A stretch of 46,879 nucleotides of DNA, from assembly GCA_001915065.1 (NCBI GenBank), contig MNDT01000026.1:1-46879 (forward strand), read 5' to 3'. The stretch comes from an archaeon 13_2_20CM_2_53_6. GTDB lineage: Archaea; Thermoproteota; Bathyarchaeia; 40CM-2-53-6. A model generated the notes under the pieces. That model had not been told where the DNA came from, ran no database searches, and saw only the letters and a list, made by a program, of their open reading frames with translations. A program made the position numbers and the translations under genes. Shown in pieces: positions 17,927 to 27,508 of the stretch (the first letter of the stretch is position 1; each line of letters begins with the position of its first letter).

Positions 17927-18346
17927 CTATGTTATGGTCCCATTGAGATACCAGGCAATCAAGTAGTATGCTAGAACGATGATCCCAACAAATATGATGA
18001 AATACCCAACAGCCTCCAGCGCTCTTCTATACTTCAAAAGTCCGACTTCGGTCAGTGCGGACTGGAACCGGAATATTCCGTGGAAGAGCGAGCCTGCTAT
18101 GGTTACAAACACAAAGAGAGCGCCAAGGAGGTGTCCAGTCACTAGCAAGCTAGGGTCTCTCACAAGCGTAAGACACGACGGGCACGCGGGGTTCTCTCTG
18201 CTGAAGGGCCAGAGACCGAACGGGTAGGCGATGGCTGTCATATAGATCATGACTGGAAGGAGAAACGCTGCGATCATCCCTCCGAGGGAGAAGATGCCCC
18301 ATAAGATCGCGTGGAGCTTCGCAACCTTGTGAGTCTCCATTTTCAT
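17927..18346 (-). CDS. frdD: fumarate reductase/succinate dehydrogenase membrane subunit D (E. coli FrdD-like)
   Basis: KLHAILWGIFSLGGMIAAFLLPVMIYMTAIAYPFGLWP resembles FrdD WGLFGAGGM..A.I.PVMI; overlaps the frdC stop; start set at ATG 18346. Confidence 0.75.
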   Translation of the reverse strand: MKMETHKVAKLHAILWGIFSLGGMIAAFLLPVMIYMTAIAYPFGLWPFSRENPACPSCLTLVRDPSLLVTGHLLGALFVFVTIAGSLFHGIFRFQSALTEVGLLKYRRALEAVGYFIIFVGIIVLAYYLIAWYLNGTIT

Positions 18347-18738
18347 CTCAAAACAACCAGCCAGATCGCCAGGTATGAGACTATCACGAGGAGTATGAGG
18401 TTGAGGATTAATGCCTGCCAAGGCTTGGTCTTGCTCCTGCCGATCTTGACTGGCGCGACCGCGCCTAGGAGGTAGAACCAGGTCGCTGCGTGGTACATAG
18501 TGAAGACAAGAGCGACGAGGCTGAAGCCGATCACAGCCGGGTTCTTCAGAAAGTTGAGAAAGTCGGCACGAGACCCCGTAGCCCAGAGCGAGAGCCCGTA
18601 AATGAAGATGAGACTGTAGAGGGCGACGAATAGGCTGGTCCATTCGCGCACCATGTACATCGCGTAGTGCCGGTTGGCAGTCCACCATCCAGGGGTCAGC
18701 CGTTTCCTCAGTTCTGGATAGTGCTTGTTTTCCGCCAT
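18343..18738 (-). CDS. frdC: fumarate reductase/succinate dehydrogenase membrane subunit C (E. coli FrdC-like)
   Basis: RKRLTPGWWTANRHYAMYMVREWTSLFVA resembles FrdC P.WW......YMLREGT; gene order A-B-C-D. Confidence 0.8.
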   Translation of the reverse strand: MAENKHYPELRKRLTPGWWTANRHYAMYMVREWTSLFVALYSLIFIYGLSLWATGSRADFLNFLKNPAVIGFSLVALVFTMYHAATWFYLLGAVAPVKIGRSKTKPWQALILNLILLVIVSYLAIWLVVLR

Positions 18739-18739
18739 G

Positions 18740-19486
18740 CTATCGTCCGCCTCGAGGCATGAGTATCGACTTTATCGCGTTCGTGGCCCCGAGAATCTTC
18801 GTGCGCTGAATCGCAAGCATCGGATCTACGCCTTTCGGGCAGACGACGCTGCACTCGCCGACGAGGGTGCATTCCCAGACTCCCTCGATTTCGTGGACTA
18901 TTGGGAATCGAATGTCCTTCCCTTGGTCCCGGCTATCCTCGATATACCGGTAGGCTAGAGCGGTTGCTGCTGGACCCAGGAATTTTTCGTTGAGTCCGTA
19001 GATCGGGCATGCTGCATAGCAGAGCATGCAGTTGATGCAGGATGAGAACTGTTGATAGCGGTCTAGCTCTTTCGAGGACTGTCTGTATTCGCCCTCTTCG
19101 ACGAGAGAGTCTTTCTTCCTGATTATCCAGGGCTTGATCTTCACAAGCTTCTCCATGAAATCCTCCATGTCGACGACAAGGTCCTTGATCACGGGGAAGT
19201 GGGACATTGGCTCCACTGTGATGGTTCGGTCTTTGAACTCATGGAGGAAGCTGGCGCATGTCAGTTTGGGCTCTCCGTCAATGTTGGCGCCGCAGCTGCC
19301 GCATACGCCCATTCGGCAGGACCATCGATAGGTCAGGCTCCCGTCCAACTCGGCCTTGATGTAGTTCAGAGCGTCGAGCACAACCATGTCGTGCCGGTAC
19401 GGGACCTTGTATTCCTGGAAGAAAGGCTGCGAGTCTTTTTCCGGTCGATACCGCGTCACCCGTATCGTGGCTATTTCCTGGCTCAT
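18740..19486 (-). CDS. frdB: fumarate reductase/succinate dehydrogenase iron-sulfur subunit
   Basis: CRMGVCGSCGANIDGEPKLTC, CINCMLCYAACP, CTLVGECSVVCPKGVDP. Confidence 0.93.
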   Translation of the reverse strand: MSQEIATIRVTRYRPEKDSQPFFQEYKVPYRHDMVVLDALNYIKAELDGSLTYRWSCRMGVCGSCGANIDGEPKLTCASFLHEFKDRTITVEPMSHFPVIKDLVVDMEDFMEKLVKIKPWIIRKKDSLVEEGEYRQSSKELDRYQQFSSCINCMLCYAACPIYGLNEKFLGPAATALAYRYIEDSRDQGKDIRFPIVHEIEGVWECTLVGECSVVCPKGVDPMLAIQRTKILGATNAIKSILMPRGGR

Positions 19487-19489
19487 TTG

Positions 19490-21199
19490 CTAGTAGACAC
19501 GCTCCTCCGGTTTCCATCGTGTTATCATGACGGGGCTGTAATCGATCCTTGGAGGTCCAGCAGTCTTGTAGGCCATAGAGTGCTTGAGAAAGTGGGCATC
19601 GTCTCGTTTGGTGTACTCGGTCCTGAAGTGGGCGCCTCTCGACTCATGTCTTAGGACTGCAGAGTAGGGTATTGTTTCTGCCACGTCGAGCATGAAGTCT
19701 AGTTCAAGCGCAGAGACGAGTTCTGTGTTGTATACGTGATCCTTGTCCTCTACTATGCCATTCTTGAGACGAGTCTTGAGCGCTCCGACTATTCTGCATG
19801 CCTCCTTGAGACTGTTCTCGTCTCGATAGATTCCCACATCCTTCTCCATCTCGTTCTGCATCTCGGTTCTGATGCCAGATATCCTCTCTCCCTGCTCGTG
19901 CTTGAGTAGCTGGTCGAAGATCCTCTTCTCCTCCATCATCGCTTCTCCCTGGACAGGGTTTCCGAAACTGGGACTAATCTCTTTCATTGCAGATTGGGCT
20001 GCCGCTCTGCCCGCTGCCGCGCCGAAGACTAGGCATTCAGTTAGGGAATTGCTTCCAAGCCTGTTGGCGCCATTCATAGTCACGCAGGCCGCTTCACCTG
20101 CTGCGTAGAGTCCCGGCATCCCCGTGAATCCGTGCATGTCTGTGTGCACGCCTCCCATCATGTAGTGCTGTCCCGGTCGGACAGGGATTGGCTCATGCGC
20201 AGGGTCTATTCCGAGATATTTTTCGGCGAGCTCTTTGACAAAGGGTAGCTTGTCTTCGATTGTTATTTCGCCTAGGTGCGTAAGGTCAAGATTTACGTAA
20301 CTTCCATAGGGTCCGTCGAATCCCCTTCCAGCGTTGATCTCACTCATCTCGGCCCTAGAGAGTATGTCGCGCGGACCGAGCTCCATTTTTCCCGGGACGT
20401 ACCGCTTGAGGAATCGTTCTCCGTCCTTGTTCAGCAGATGACCTCCCTCTCCGCGGGCCGCTTCAGTGATCAGGATACCAGTGTTCGGAAGGAGGGTAGG
20501 ATGGTACTGGACCATTTCCATATCTTTCAACGGGACCCCTGCGCGGTATGCTAGTGCCATACCGTCGCCGGTCTTGATCCATCCATTTGTGGTGAACTGG
20601 AAGATACGTCCACAGCCTCCCGTTGCGATGATTACTGCCTTGCCGAGAATAGTGACCAGTTCTCCGGTACGCATCTCTATCGCGGTTACGCCCTCAACTC
20701 GGTCTTTGTCGACCAGTAGGGAGGTTACGAACCACTCATCGTATCGATGGATATTCTCGTACTTGAGCGAAGTCTGGAAGAGGGTGTGGAGGAGATGGAA
20801 GCCGATCTTGTCGGTTGCAAAGAGGGTTCTTTTGACGCTCATTCCACCGAAGGCTCGAGAGCTGATTCGTCCGTCCGGGTCTCGGCTGAACGGGCACCCC
20901 CAGTGTTCTAGTTGATAGGACTCGCGGGGTGCTTCCTTTACGAAAAACTCAACCGAATCTTGGTCGGCTAGGAAATCGCTCCCTTTGATCGTGTCGTAGG
21001 CGTGCGAGTCGAAGTTGTCGTATTCGCGGGTGACCGCCGCCATTCCTCCCTCGGCGGAGACGGTGTGGCTCCGCATCGGGTAGACTTTTGAGACGACTGC
21101 AACATCCATCTTCGGCTGGAGTTCGACTGCTGCTATGGCTGCTCGTAGACCTGCGGCGCCTCCGCCTACGATTACAATGTCGTGATTGTGATGTTCCAA
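19490..21199 (-). CDS. frdA: fumarate reductase/succinate dehydrogenase flavoprotein subunit
   Basis: [32 protein letters not shown] (FAD-His region), [37 protein letters not shown]. Confidence 0.95.
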   Translation of the reverse strand: MEHHNHDIVIVGGGAAGLRAAIAAVELQPKMDVAVVSKVYPMRSHTVSAEGGMAAVTREYDNFDSHAYDTIKGSDFLADQDSVEFFVKEAPRESYQLEHWGCPFSRDPDGRISSRAFGGMSVKRTLFATDKIGFHLLHTLFQTSLKYENIHRYDEWFVTSLLVDKDRVEGVTAIEMRTGELVTILGKAVIIATGGCGRIFQFTTNGWIKTGDGMALAYRAGVPLKDMEMVQYHPTLLPNTGILITEAARGEGGHLLNKDGERFLKRYVPGKMELGPRDILSRAEMSEINAGRGFDGPYGSYVNLDLTHLGEITIEDKLPFVKELAEKYLGIDPAHEPIPVRPGQHYMMGGVHTDMHGFTGMPGLYAAGEAACVTMNGANRLGSNSLTECLVFGAAAGRAAAQSAMKEISPSFGNPVQGEAMMEEKRIFDQLLKHEQGERISGIRTEMQNEMEKDVGIYRDENSLKEACRIVGALKTRLKNGIVEDKDHVYNTELVSALELDFMLDVAETIPYSAVLRHESRGAHFRTEYTKRDDAHFLKHSMAYKTAGPPRIDYSPVMITRWKPEERVY

Positions 21200-21305
21200 G
21201 CCTGTGAAGGTCCGGTTTGAGCCTGTTCTGTTAATCCGTTTGACCGTACTTTAAATAATCTTAGAGTGAAAAGATCCGCGCTCGCTTCTGAGATATGAGA
21301 ATGAC

Positions 21306-23114
21306 TTATTGGGCGACCTGGTGAATCGAGGCTTTTATTGCTCTGAGACCATAGTTGTCCATTCTTATCTGGACCGCGAAGAGTCCACGGAGGGCGCCTA
21401 CGAATCGGGGCTCCATGGTGTTTATGTTGGCAAGGAAGAGAGCTGTGGCATTTGGAACGGTCAACAGGTCTATCAGCTGTCTAATCCCTTCGTAGACCTG
21501 TTCCCATCGTTCGCCTCTGATAAGATCGGTTATGCTGTCGAATACGAAACTCGCCCCCGAGTTCTTGCTGTTGTCGAGGAAGTCAGAGACGATTGCGGCT
21601 ACGAGTCCAAGCTCCTTGTCCGGAATTTGCATCTCGCCGTCTGGTAGCTCGTCCGGGGCGGAGAGGAGCGATGAGGCAGCGATAATCTTGATCATCCGCC
21701 TTCCCTTGATCGCACGATAGAGCTTGCTGGACTTTACGGTGAAGACGACACAGAGTTCAGCGTTGCTAGTTCCCTCTGCCAGAAACTTGTCAACCGCACT
21801 CTCGTAGTCAGAATTGTTGTCGTATTCGAAGAGTATGACTGAACCACGTATCTGCTGGTGATCAAGATTCACCAAGGACGAGAATGGTTCCGTCGACTCG
21901 GACAAGTTCAGCAGCTCTACGCCCGTGTTCTGGCGTAGAAACTCTGTAAGCTGAGGCCGGGGAGCCTTACTGCTCTCGAGGAGGAATAGCTCTGCTGGCC
22001 CTTGATATTTATCACTCGTCTCCTTGTCGATTGGCGCTATCTGGCCTTGAAGATTCTCCTGCCCTATCTCTTTGAGATAGACTTTCGATATTGGGCCAAA
22101 GCTCAACCTCTCCGAAAGACCCTCTCGCGGCAAGTCTTGACCTTGCACGCTCTGGGAAACGATTAGTCTGCCGCTCTTCTTCCATTCCTCGAAGCGTGGT
22201 TCGTTCTGCGATAGATTTCCAACAAGCCAGCCGCTACTGGACGCGCTGACGATAATCTTTGACCCTGAGTCTATCAACCCTTTCAGTGTCGATGCGAGGA
22301 AAGCAATCGCCCTCCTTCCAGAGTCATGGAGGATCAGGTAACGATGCCCAGGTTTGATGATGGTCTCGGGCAGTAGTTGGCCTGACGGAAATCTTACTGA
22401 ACCTAGTGGAGTAGCTTCACTGATAGACATAGCGAAGAAGAGGACTGACCCTGTCAAGAACGCCAATTCCCATGCAGCCGGGATGGACACTGGAAGCACA
22501 GGAGGCTGTGCACCCAGGGCGAATAGGAAGGTGCCGAGCGTGACGAAGAGGAACCAGGTCGTGGAAAGGGTTGCCATCGCTCTCTTTACGTGCGGAGGCT
22601 TGGCTCGTCTTCCCGCAGCTAGAAACAGTGTTGTTGGGTATATTGCCCCTGCCGATAGTAGGGCGATGGTGTATGGGAGATACCAGGCGGGTAGGAATAT
22701 GTTGAGTCCTAACCAACCAAACACTAGGATCTCGTAAAGGAGTAACGAAGTTCGCGACTTCAGCCGCGACCACGCTTCCCGAAGAGTGTTACATTCCGGG
22801 CAGAAGTACAGGTTCCCAGCCATCAATCCTACCGCGGCGAAGACTAGGGTAACACTGACCTGGAGACCGTATGCAGCCCACTCGAAACCAATACTGCGAA
22901 GGATGTCGAATAGCACGGCGGAAAGGAAATAGAGGTTCAGCCGCGCAAGGTTTCCGGCTCTGACTCCCCAGAAAGATGCCTTCTGGAGCAATAGTCGTCG
23001 AAGAGCGATTGCAGGAAGGACCAATGCCGTGGCGTCTATGAAGACCTCGGCGTACGTGGCGTCAACGCTCCAATCCGCGAAATATACGTGTGGAGCGGCT
23101 GCTGGCGGTTTCAA
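21306..23114 (-). CDS. 7TM protein with C-terminal RecA/KaiC- or MEDS-like region
   Basis: About 7 N-terminal TM segments; C-terminus with GHRYLILHDSGRRAIAFLASTLKGL and SFVFDSITDLIRGERWEQVYEGIRQLIDLLTVPNATALFL; no Walker A visible. Confidence 0.65.
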   Translation of the reverse strand: MKPPAAAPHVYFADWSVDATYAEVFIDATALVLPAIALRRLLLQKASFWGVRAGNLARLNLYFLSAVLFDILRSIGFEWAAYGLQVSVTLVFAAVGLMAGNLYFCPECNTLREAWSRLKSRTSLLLYEILVFGWLGLNIFLPAWYLPYTIALLSAGAIYPTTLFLAAGRRAKPPHVKRAMATLSTTWFLFVTLGTFLFALGAQPPVLPVSIPAAWELAFLTGSVLFFAMSISEATPLGSVRFPSGQLLPETIIKPGHRYLILHDSGRRAIAFLASTLKGLIDSGSKIIVSASSSGWLVGNLSQNEPRFEEWKKSGRLIVSQSVQGQDLPREGLSERLSFGPISKVYLKEIGQENLQGQIAPIDKETSDKYQGPAELFLLESSKAPRPQLTEFLRQNTGVELLNLSESTEPFSSLVNLDHQQIRGSVILFEYDNNSDYESAVDKFLAEGTSNAELCVVFTVKSSKLYRAIKGRRMIKIIAASSLLSAPDELPDGEMQIPDKELGLVAAIVSDFLDNSKNSGASFVFDSITDLIRGERWEQVYEGIRQLIDLLTVPNATALFLANINTMEPRFVGALRGLFAVQIRMDNYGLRAIKASIHQVAQ

Positions 23115-23175
23115 TCTGGCGTAACTGGGAACGAGGGCTGAATGGTACTGTTGGCCGAATCGGGTGAACGTTTAA

Positions 23176-23664
23176 CTATTTTCGAAGTCTGGCTCTGAGC
23201 TGAGTAAGCACATCCTCGTAATCCTCCCGGGCGAGCCTCTTCCTTCTTCGAGGTCCGGTCCAGATGGGGCGGCCCCAGAATGGGTCATCCCTGTACCGGG
23301 GGACAAGGTGCCAGTGGAGGTGAGGCATTCCGTTGCCGAGGAGTTCGTAGTTCATCTTGTCCGGGCCGAGGCTCTCAGCCAGAGCCGTCGCCACTCGCGA
23401 CATGTCCTCGAGGAATTCCCTCCGGTCCTTGTCTGAGAGCTGGTAGAGCTCTTCTCTGTGCCACTTGAGCGTCACGAACGAGTAGCCCCTGAAGAACTGG
23501 TCCGGATTGAGCTTTCCGATAGAGGTTCGCGACTCGAAGAAGACAAGATGGGCTGGCTCACGGAGGCTCTTGCACATCCAGCAATCAGGATTTAGCTCCC
23601 GCAAAGCCCTAGTCTTCGGTGTTGTTGATTGAATATGCGTAACTTCCTTCGTCACCATGAACAT
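23176..23664 (-). CDS. HIT family protein
   Basis: CWMCKSL Zn knuckle and GMPHLHWHLVPRY histidine triad. Confidence 0.92.
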   Translation of the reverse strand: MFMVTKEVTHIQSTTPKTRALRELNPDCWMCKSLREPAHLVFFESRTSIGKLNPDQFFRGYSFVTLKWHREELYQLSDKDRREFLEDMSRVATALAESLGPDKMNYELLGNGMPHLHWHLVPRYRDDPFWGRPIWTGPRRRKRLAREDYEDVLTQLRARLRK

Positions 23665-23733
23665 CGCGCTCGTTGACCAGAAGACGCAACTTTCTGCGAC
23701 GTTGCTCTGATATGTGTTAACTGTGTCCGAAGA

Positions 23734-26700
23734 TCAGGCTTGAACCATTTGGGGCTTTCCCGTTACCTGTGACAAGCCCATATGAAGCTCGTGGCCCTCG
23801 ATCTGCCAGGTCTCTTCTAGAGTCGCGCCGGGTTTCGCCTGGTCTAATCGCAGGAGGAGTAGTGTCTTGGCTCGCACTTCTTCCATCAGCAAGTCCCTTT
23901 CGTCCTCTAGCCAACCGAGTCTTTCTGGATCAGCGACAGAGATGAATGTGTCTGCGAACGCGTCAACGGGGAGGTCGAGGCGTTTCCTCATTTCTTGCAG
24001 TCGGCGTATTACGTCTCTGACGAATCCCTCCCTTACTAGATCGGCTGGGATTGTAAGGTCCACGTAGACCCGTCCCTCGTCAAAGCTTCCTAGAGCATAA
24101 TTCTCAGGCATTTCCTCTCTCAGCGTCACCATCTCGCTAGTGATCTTGTAATCCTCATGGTCGGTCTTCAGCGGGAAGTGTCCGTCTGCTTTGAAAGCTC
24201 TCAGAAGCTCTCGTCCGTCTTTGGTGCGGAGTGCCTGCGCGACCTTGTTCGCGTTGCCCCGAAAGGCTGGGCCGAGGCCCTTGAAGTTCGGCTCAACGAT
24301 CAGCCTCTTCAATCGTTCTGCTTCTGTGATGCCTACGAGCCTGACATGTTTTGCATTGGTCCGTTGAAGGAGAAGCTCGTGGAGTGCTTTGACGGTGCGT
24401 GTTACCATCGGCTTGTCTGAGACTACAAGGATCCTTGAGACTGGCTGTCGAAGTTTGACCTTCTTTGACTGTCGAGCCGAGGCTACTGCTTCCGAGATGT
24501 GCTGGACAATTTTCACCTCCTCCTCGAGTGTCTTGTTAATCCACCTTCTCGACGGGCCTGGCCATGGAGTCATGTGGACGGTTTCTGGACCCTTCGGTTC
24601 TGTCCCTCTGAATGATTCTCGGTAGATTGTCTCGGTCACGAATGGCATCATGGGCGCTGCGAGGCTGAGCCAGGTCCTGAGGGCGTGGTGGAGGACTGCA
24701 TAGGCTGCGAGCTTGTCTCTGCTCTTCTTCTCCAGCCAGAAACGTCTCCTTACGAGGCGGATGTACCAGTGGCTGAGATCCTCTATCACGAAATCTCTCA
24801 GGGCCCGGGCTGAATGGTGGAATTCCATTTCTTCGTTATGCTCGCTGACGTTTTGGACGAGTCTCTCCGTTCGAGAGAGCAGCCACTTATCTTCCTGGCG
24901 GTACAATCTGGACAATCGTTGCAACGGCCATTTGAGTGGTGCAAATTTGTCTAGGCTCATGTAGAGTGTTGCGAATGCGTAGACGTTCCAGATTATCTGG
25001 AGGTCACGGGCCACTGCTTCGACCGCGTTCCATGAGAACCGGAAGTCTTCCCAGACGGTGGTTTGAAGCGTGTAGAATCGCAGAGCGTCTCTGCCATATT
25101 TTCCAATCACATCGCCCGGGCTCACAAAATTTCCTTTGGACTTGCTCATCTTCTCTCCATCTGGGTCCAAGGTGTGTCCATGCATGAGCACGGACTTGTA
25201 CGGAGTCTTATTGAAGACTAGAATGCTGGAGCCTAGCTGATTGTAGAACCAGCCTCGGGTCTGGTCGTGAGCTTCAACAATCGCGTCGGCTGGCCACCAG
25301 GCTCTCAGCTCCTTCGCGTTAGGTGGATAGTTTAGTCCTGCCCACGAGGCTACTCCAGAGTCAAGCCAGCCGTCGAGGACATCTGGCTCTCTCCTAGCTC
25401 TCCCGCCACACCTGCATCTGGTTTCAATTTGGTCCACGCCGTTTCTATGAAGCTCATACTTTCGTGGATGTCGAATGGCTATCTTCTCTAGCTCAGTTCT
25501 CGAGCCTACTACCGTGCGTTCTCCACACTCGTGACATGTCCAGACAGGGAGGGGAGTTCCCCAGTAGCGTTGACGGCTGATGACCCAGTCTCGAGCACCA
25601 ACCAACCATGCGTAGAATCGTTTAGACCCCGCCCATTCTGGGGTCCACCGGACACTCTTGTTCTCTCGAAGCATCTTGTCTTTGAAGTCAGTGACTTTGA
25701 TGAACCACTGGTCCGTGGCTCGCAGTATGAGTGGGGTCTTGCAACGCCAGCAATGGGGATATGAGTGCTCGATCGTCTCCTCTCTGAAGAGTAATCCCCT
25801 GGCTTCAAGGTCCTTGACGATCACCGGGTTTGCCTCTCTGACTTGAAGTCCGGCATATTTTCCCGCTTCAGGAGTGAAGCGTCCTGACGCGTCTACTGGA
25901 GACAGTACCGGTAGGCCGTTTCGCTGGCCTATCTCAAAGTCTTCTTCACCGTGCCCGGGAGCCATGTGGACCAGGCCGGTGCCGTCTGTCATCGTTACGT
26001 ACTCCGAACTCAAGAACACCCTGTGAAGCGTCCCGCCTGTCTTCTGATGAGTCTCTTCTAGCAAGGGCGGGACGTAGGAGACTCCCTCCAAGTCCTGTCC
26101 TTTCCGCTCCTCAAGGATCTTGTAGGGTCTTTCTCCCATTACCTGTGATAGTCTCTCTTTGGCGATTATCAGCTTCTCGCCGTCGACCTCCACACTCAAG
26201 TAGATCATGTTGGGGTGAACCATGACGCCCTCGTTTGCCGGTAGGGTCCAGGGAGTGGTCGTCCATATCAGGAGAAATTCTCGGGGCTTGTCGACGATGG
26301 GTAGTTTCACGTAGATGGAGTGGTCCTTGATCATGCGATACTCGTCTGTCACTTCGTATCCTGCTAGGGCTGTCTCGTCGTGGGGGCACCAGTGGACAAC
26401 TCTCAATCCCTTGTAGAGTAGCTTCTTCCGTTGAGCTTGTTTGACTGTCCACCAGACTGACTCGATATACCTGTCCTGGTATGTTACGTACGGACTTTCC
26501 CAATCCATCCATATGCCGAGATCCTTGAAGACCCGGGTCTGACTCTCAATGTTCTCATCAGAGTACTTCTTGCACTCGGCGATGAACCGGTCAATGCCGA
26601 TTACATTCTCGATATCTTTCTTTGATGTGAGATTGAGACTCTTCTCAACCATCACTTCGACTGGTAATCCGTGACAATCATAGCCCGGCTGGTCATGGAC

Positions 26701-26946
26701 ATTATGGCCGTTCATTCTCTGGAAACGTATGACCACGTCCTTCAGCGTCTTGTTCCAGCCCGTTCCCACATGGGGGGGATTGGTCACAAACGGTGGACCG
26801 TCTACAAAGTAGAACTTGGGTTTTTTCAGAAACCGTTTCTTCGTCTTCTCGTAGGCCCGGCTAGTCTTCCACCATCGAAGTATTTCTTCCTCGGACTTTG
26901 AAGGTTTGTAATCGCGGGTAAGTTTGCCTACGATTCCCTTGCTCAA
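23734..26946 (-). CDS. ileS: isoleucyl-tRNA synthetase
   Basis: DGPPFVTNPPHVGTGWNKTLKD (HIGH-like), WTTTPWTLPANEGV editing domain, KMSKSKGN. Confidence 0.96.
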   Translation of the reverse strand: MSKGIVGKLTRDYKPSKSEEEILRWWKTSRAYEKTKKRFLKKPKFYFVDGPPFVTNPPHVGTGWNKTLKDVVIRFQRMNGHNVHDQPGYDCHGLPVEVMVEKSLNLTSKKDIENVIGIDRFIAECKKYSDENIESQTRVFKDLGIWMDWESPYVTYQDRYIESVWWTVKQAQRKKLLYKGLRVVHWCPHDETALAGYEVTDEYRMIKDHSIYVKLPIVDKPREFLLIWTTTPWTLPANEGVMVHPNMIYLSVEVDGEKLIIAKERLSQVMGERPYKILEERKGQDLEGVSYVPPLLEETHQKTGGTLHRVFLSSEYVTMTDGTGLVHMAPGHGEEDFEIGQRNGLPVLSPVDASGRFTPEAGKYAGLQVREANPVIVKDLEARGLLFREETIEHSYPHCWRCKTPLILRATDQWFIKVTDFKDKMLRENKSVRWTPEWAGSKRFYAWLVGARDWVISRQRYWGTPLPVWTCHECGERTVVGSRTELEKIAIRHPRKYELHRNGVDQIETRCRCGGRARREPDVLDGWLDSGVASWAGLNYPPNAKELRAWWPADAIVEAHDQTRGWFYNQLGSSILVFNKTPYKSVLMHGHTLDPDGEKMSKSKGNFVSPGDVIGKYGRDALRFYTLQTTVWEDFRFSWNAVEAVARDLQIIWNVYAFATLYMSLDKFAPLKWPLQRLSRLYRQEDKWLLSRTERLVQNVSEHNEEMEFHHSARALRDFVIEDLSHWYIRLVRRRFWLEKKSRDKLAAYAVLHHALRTWLSLAAPMMPFVTETIYRESFRGTEPKGPETVHMTPWPGPSRRWINKTLEEEVKIVQHISEAVASARQSKKVKLRQPVSRILVVSDKPMVTRTVKALHELLLQRTNAKHVRLVGITEAERLKRLIVEPNFKGLGPAFRGNANKVAQALRTKDGRELLRAFKADGHFPLKTDHEDYKITSEMVTLREEMPENYALGSFDEGRVYVDLTIPADLVREGFVRDVIRRLQEMRKRLDLPVDAFADTFISVADPERLGWLEDERDLLMEEVRAKTLLLLRLDQAKPGATLEETWQIEGHELHMGLSQVTGKPQMVQA

Positions 26947-27052
26947 TTGTCATAGTGCTCCGAGGAGGGATTTGTGGAATCGAAGAACTCCGGCCTCGCT
27001 GGTGCTGGATGATTGTGTTCTTAAAAAGCTACGGGAGGACCTGCCCTGCTGA

Positions 27053-27403
27053 CTAACGGCTTCGACTTCGACTCTGTTGCTGGCTACGACTTGGATGCTG
27101 GTCTGTCTTCTCGCTGTCTCGACCCTGTACGGGTCTGAACAGGACGATGAGCCACCAGACTATGGCTTGCCCGGCAATTGTGAGGGACGTGAGGATAAGT
27201 CCGCTAGTTGCGAATAGAGGGACGAAGTATGTCAGGATGGAGGCTGTTGGAATGCTGGCGGCTTTTCTCGGAACTTGAGAGTTCTTGTTGAGGGCAGTGG
27301 GCAGGCTAAAAACGACTAGTCCCGCACTCCCGACCGCGATGAGAAGATCGACGAGACTCGTCTAGAAGGCCCCCACCCTACTCTTGAACATGATCTGGAC
27401 CAT
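27053..27403 (-). pseudogene. small membrane protein ORF with an in-frame TAG at codon 14
   Basis: Manual translation MVQIMFKSRVGAF*TSLVDLLIAVGSAGLVVFSLPTALNKNSQVPRKAASIPTASILTYFVPLFATSGLILTSLTIAGQAIVWWLIVLFRPVQ...; no ATG/GTG/TTG between the TAG and the TM region. Confidence 0.4.
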
Positions 27404-27508
27404 CTAGAGGATCTATGTACTGCTGGTTGTGTTACTCTCGAAGACTAGAGGCAGGTAAGGTCTCATGAATCTTATTATCCCGTTCTGCTCCGTTCACAAC
27501 CGCGGCCA

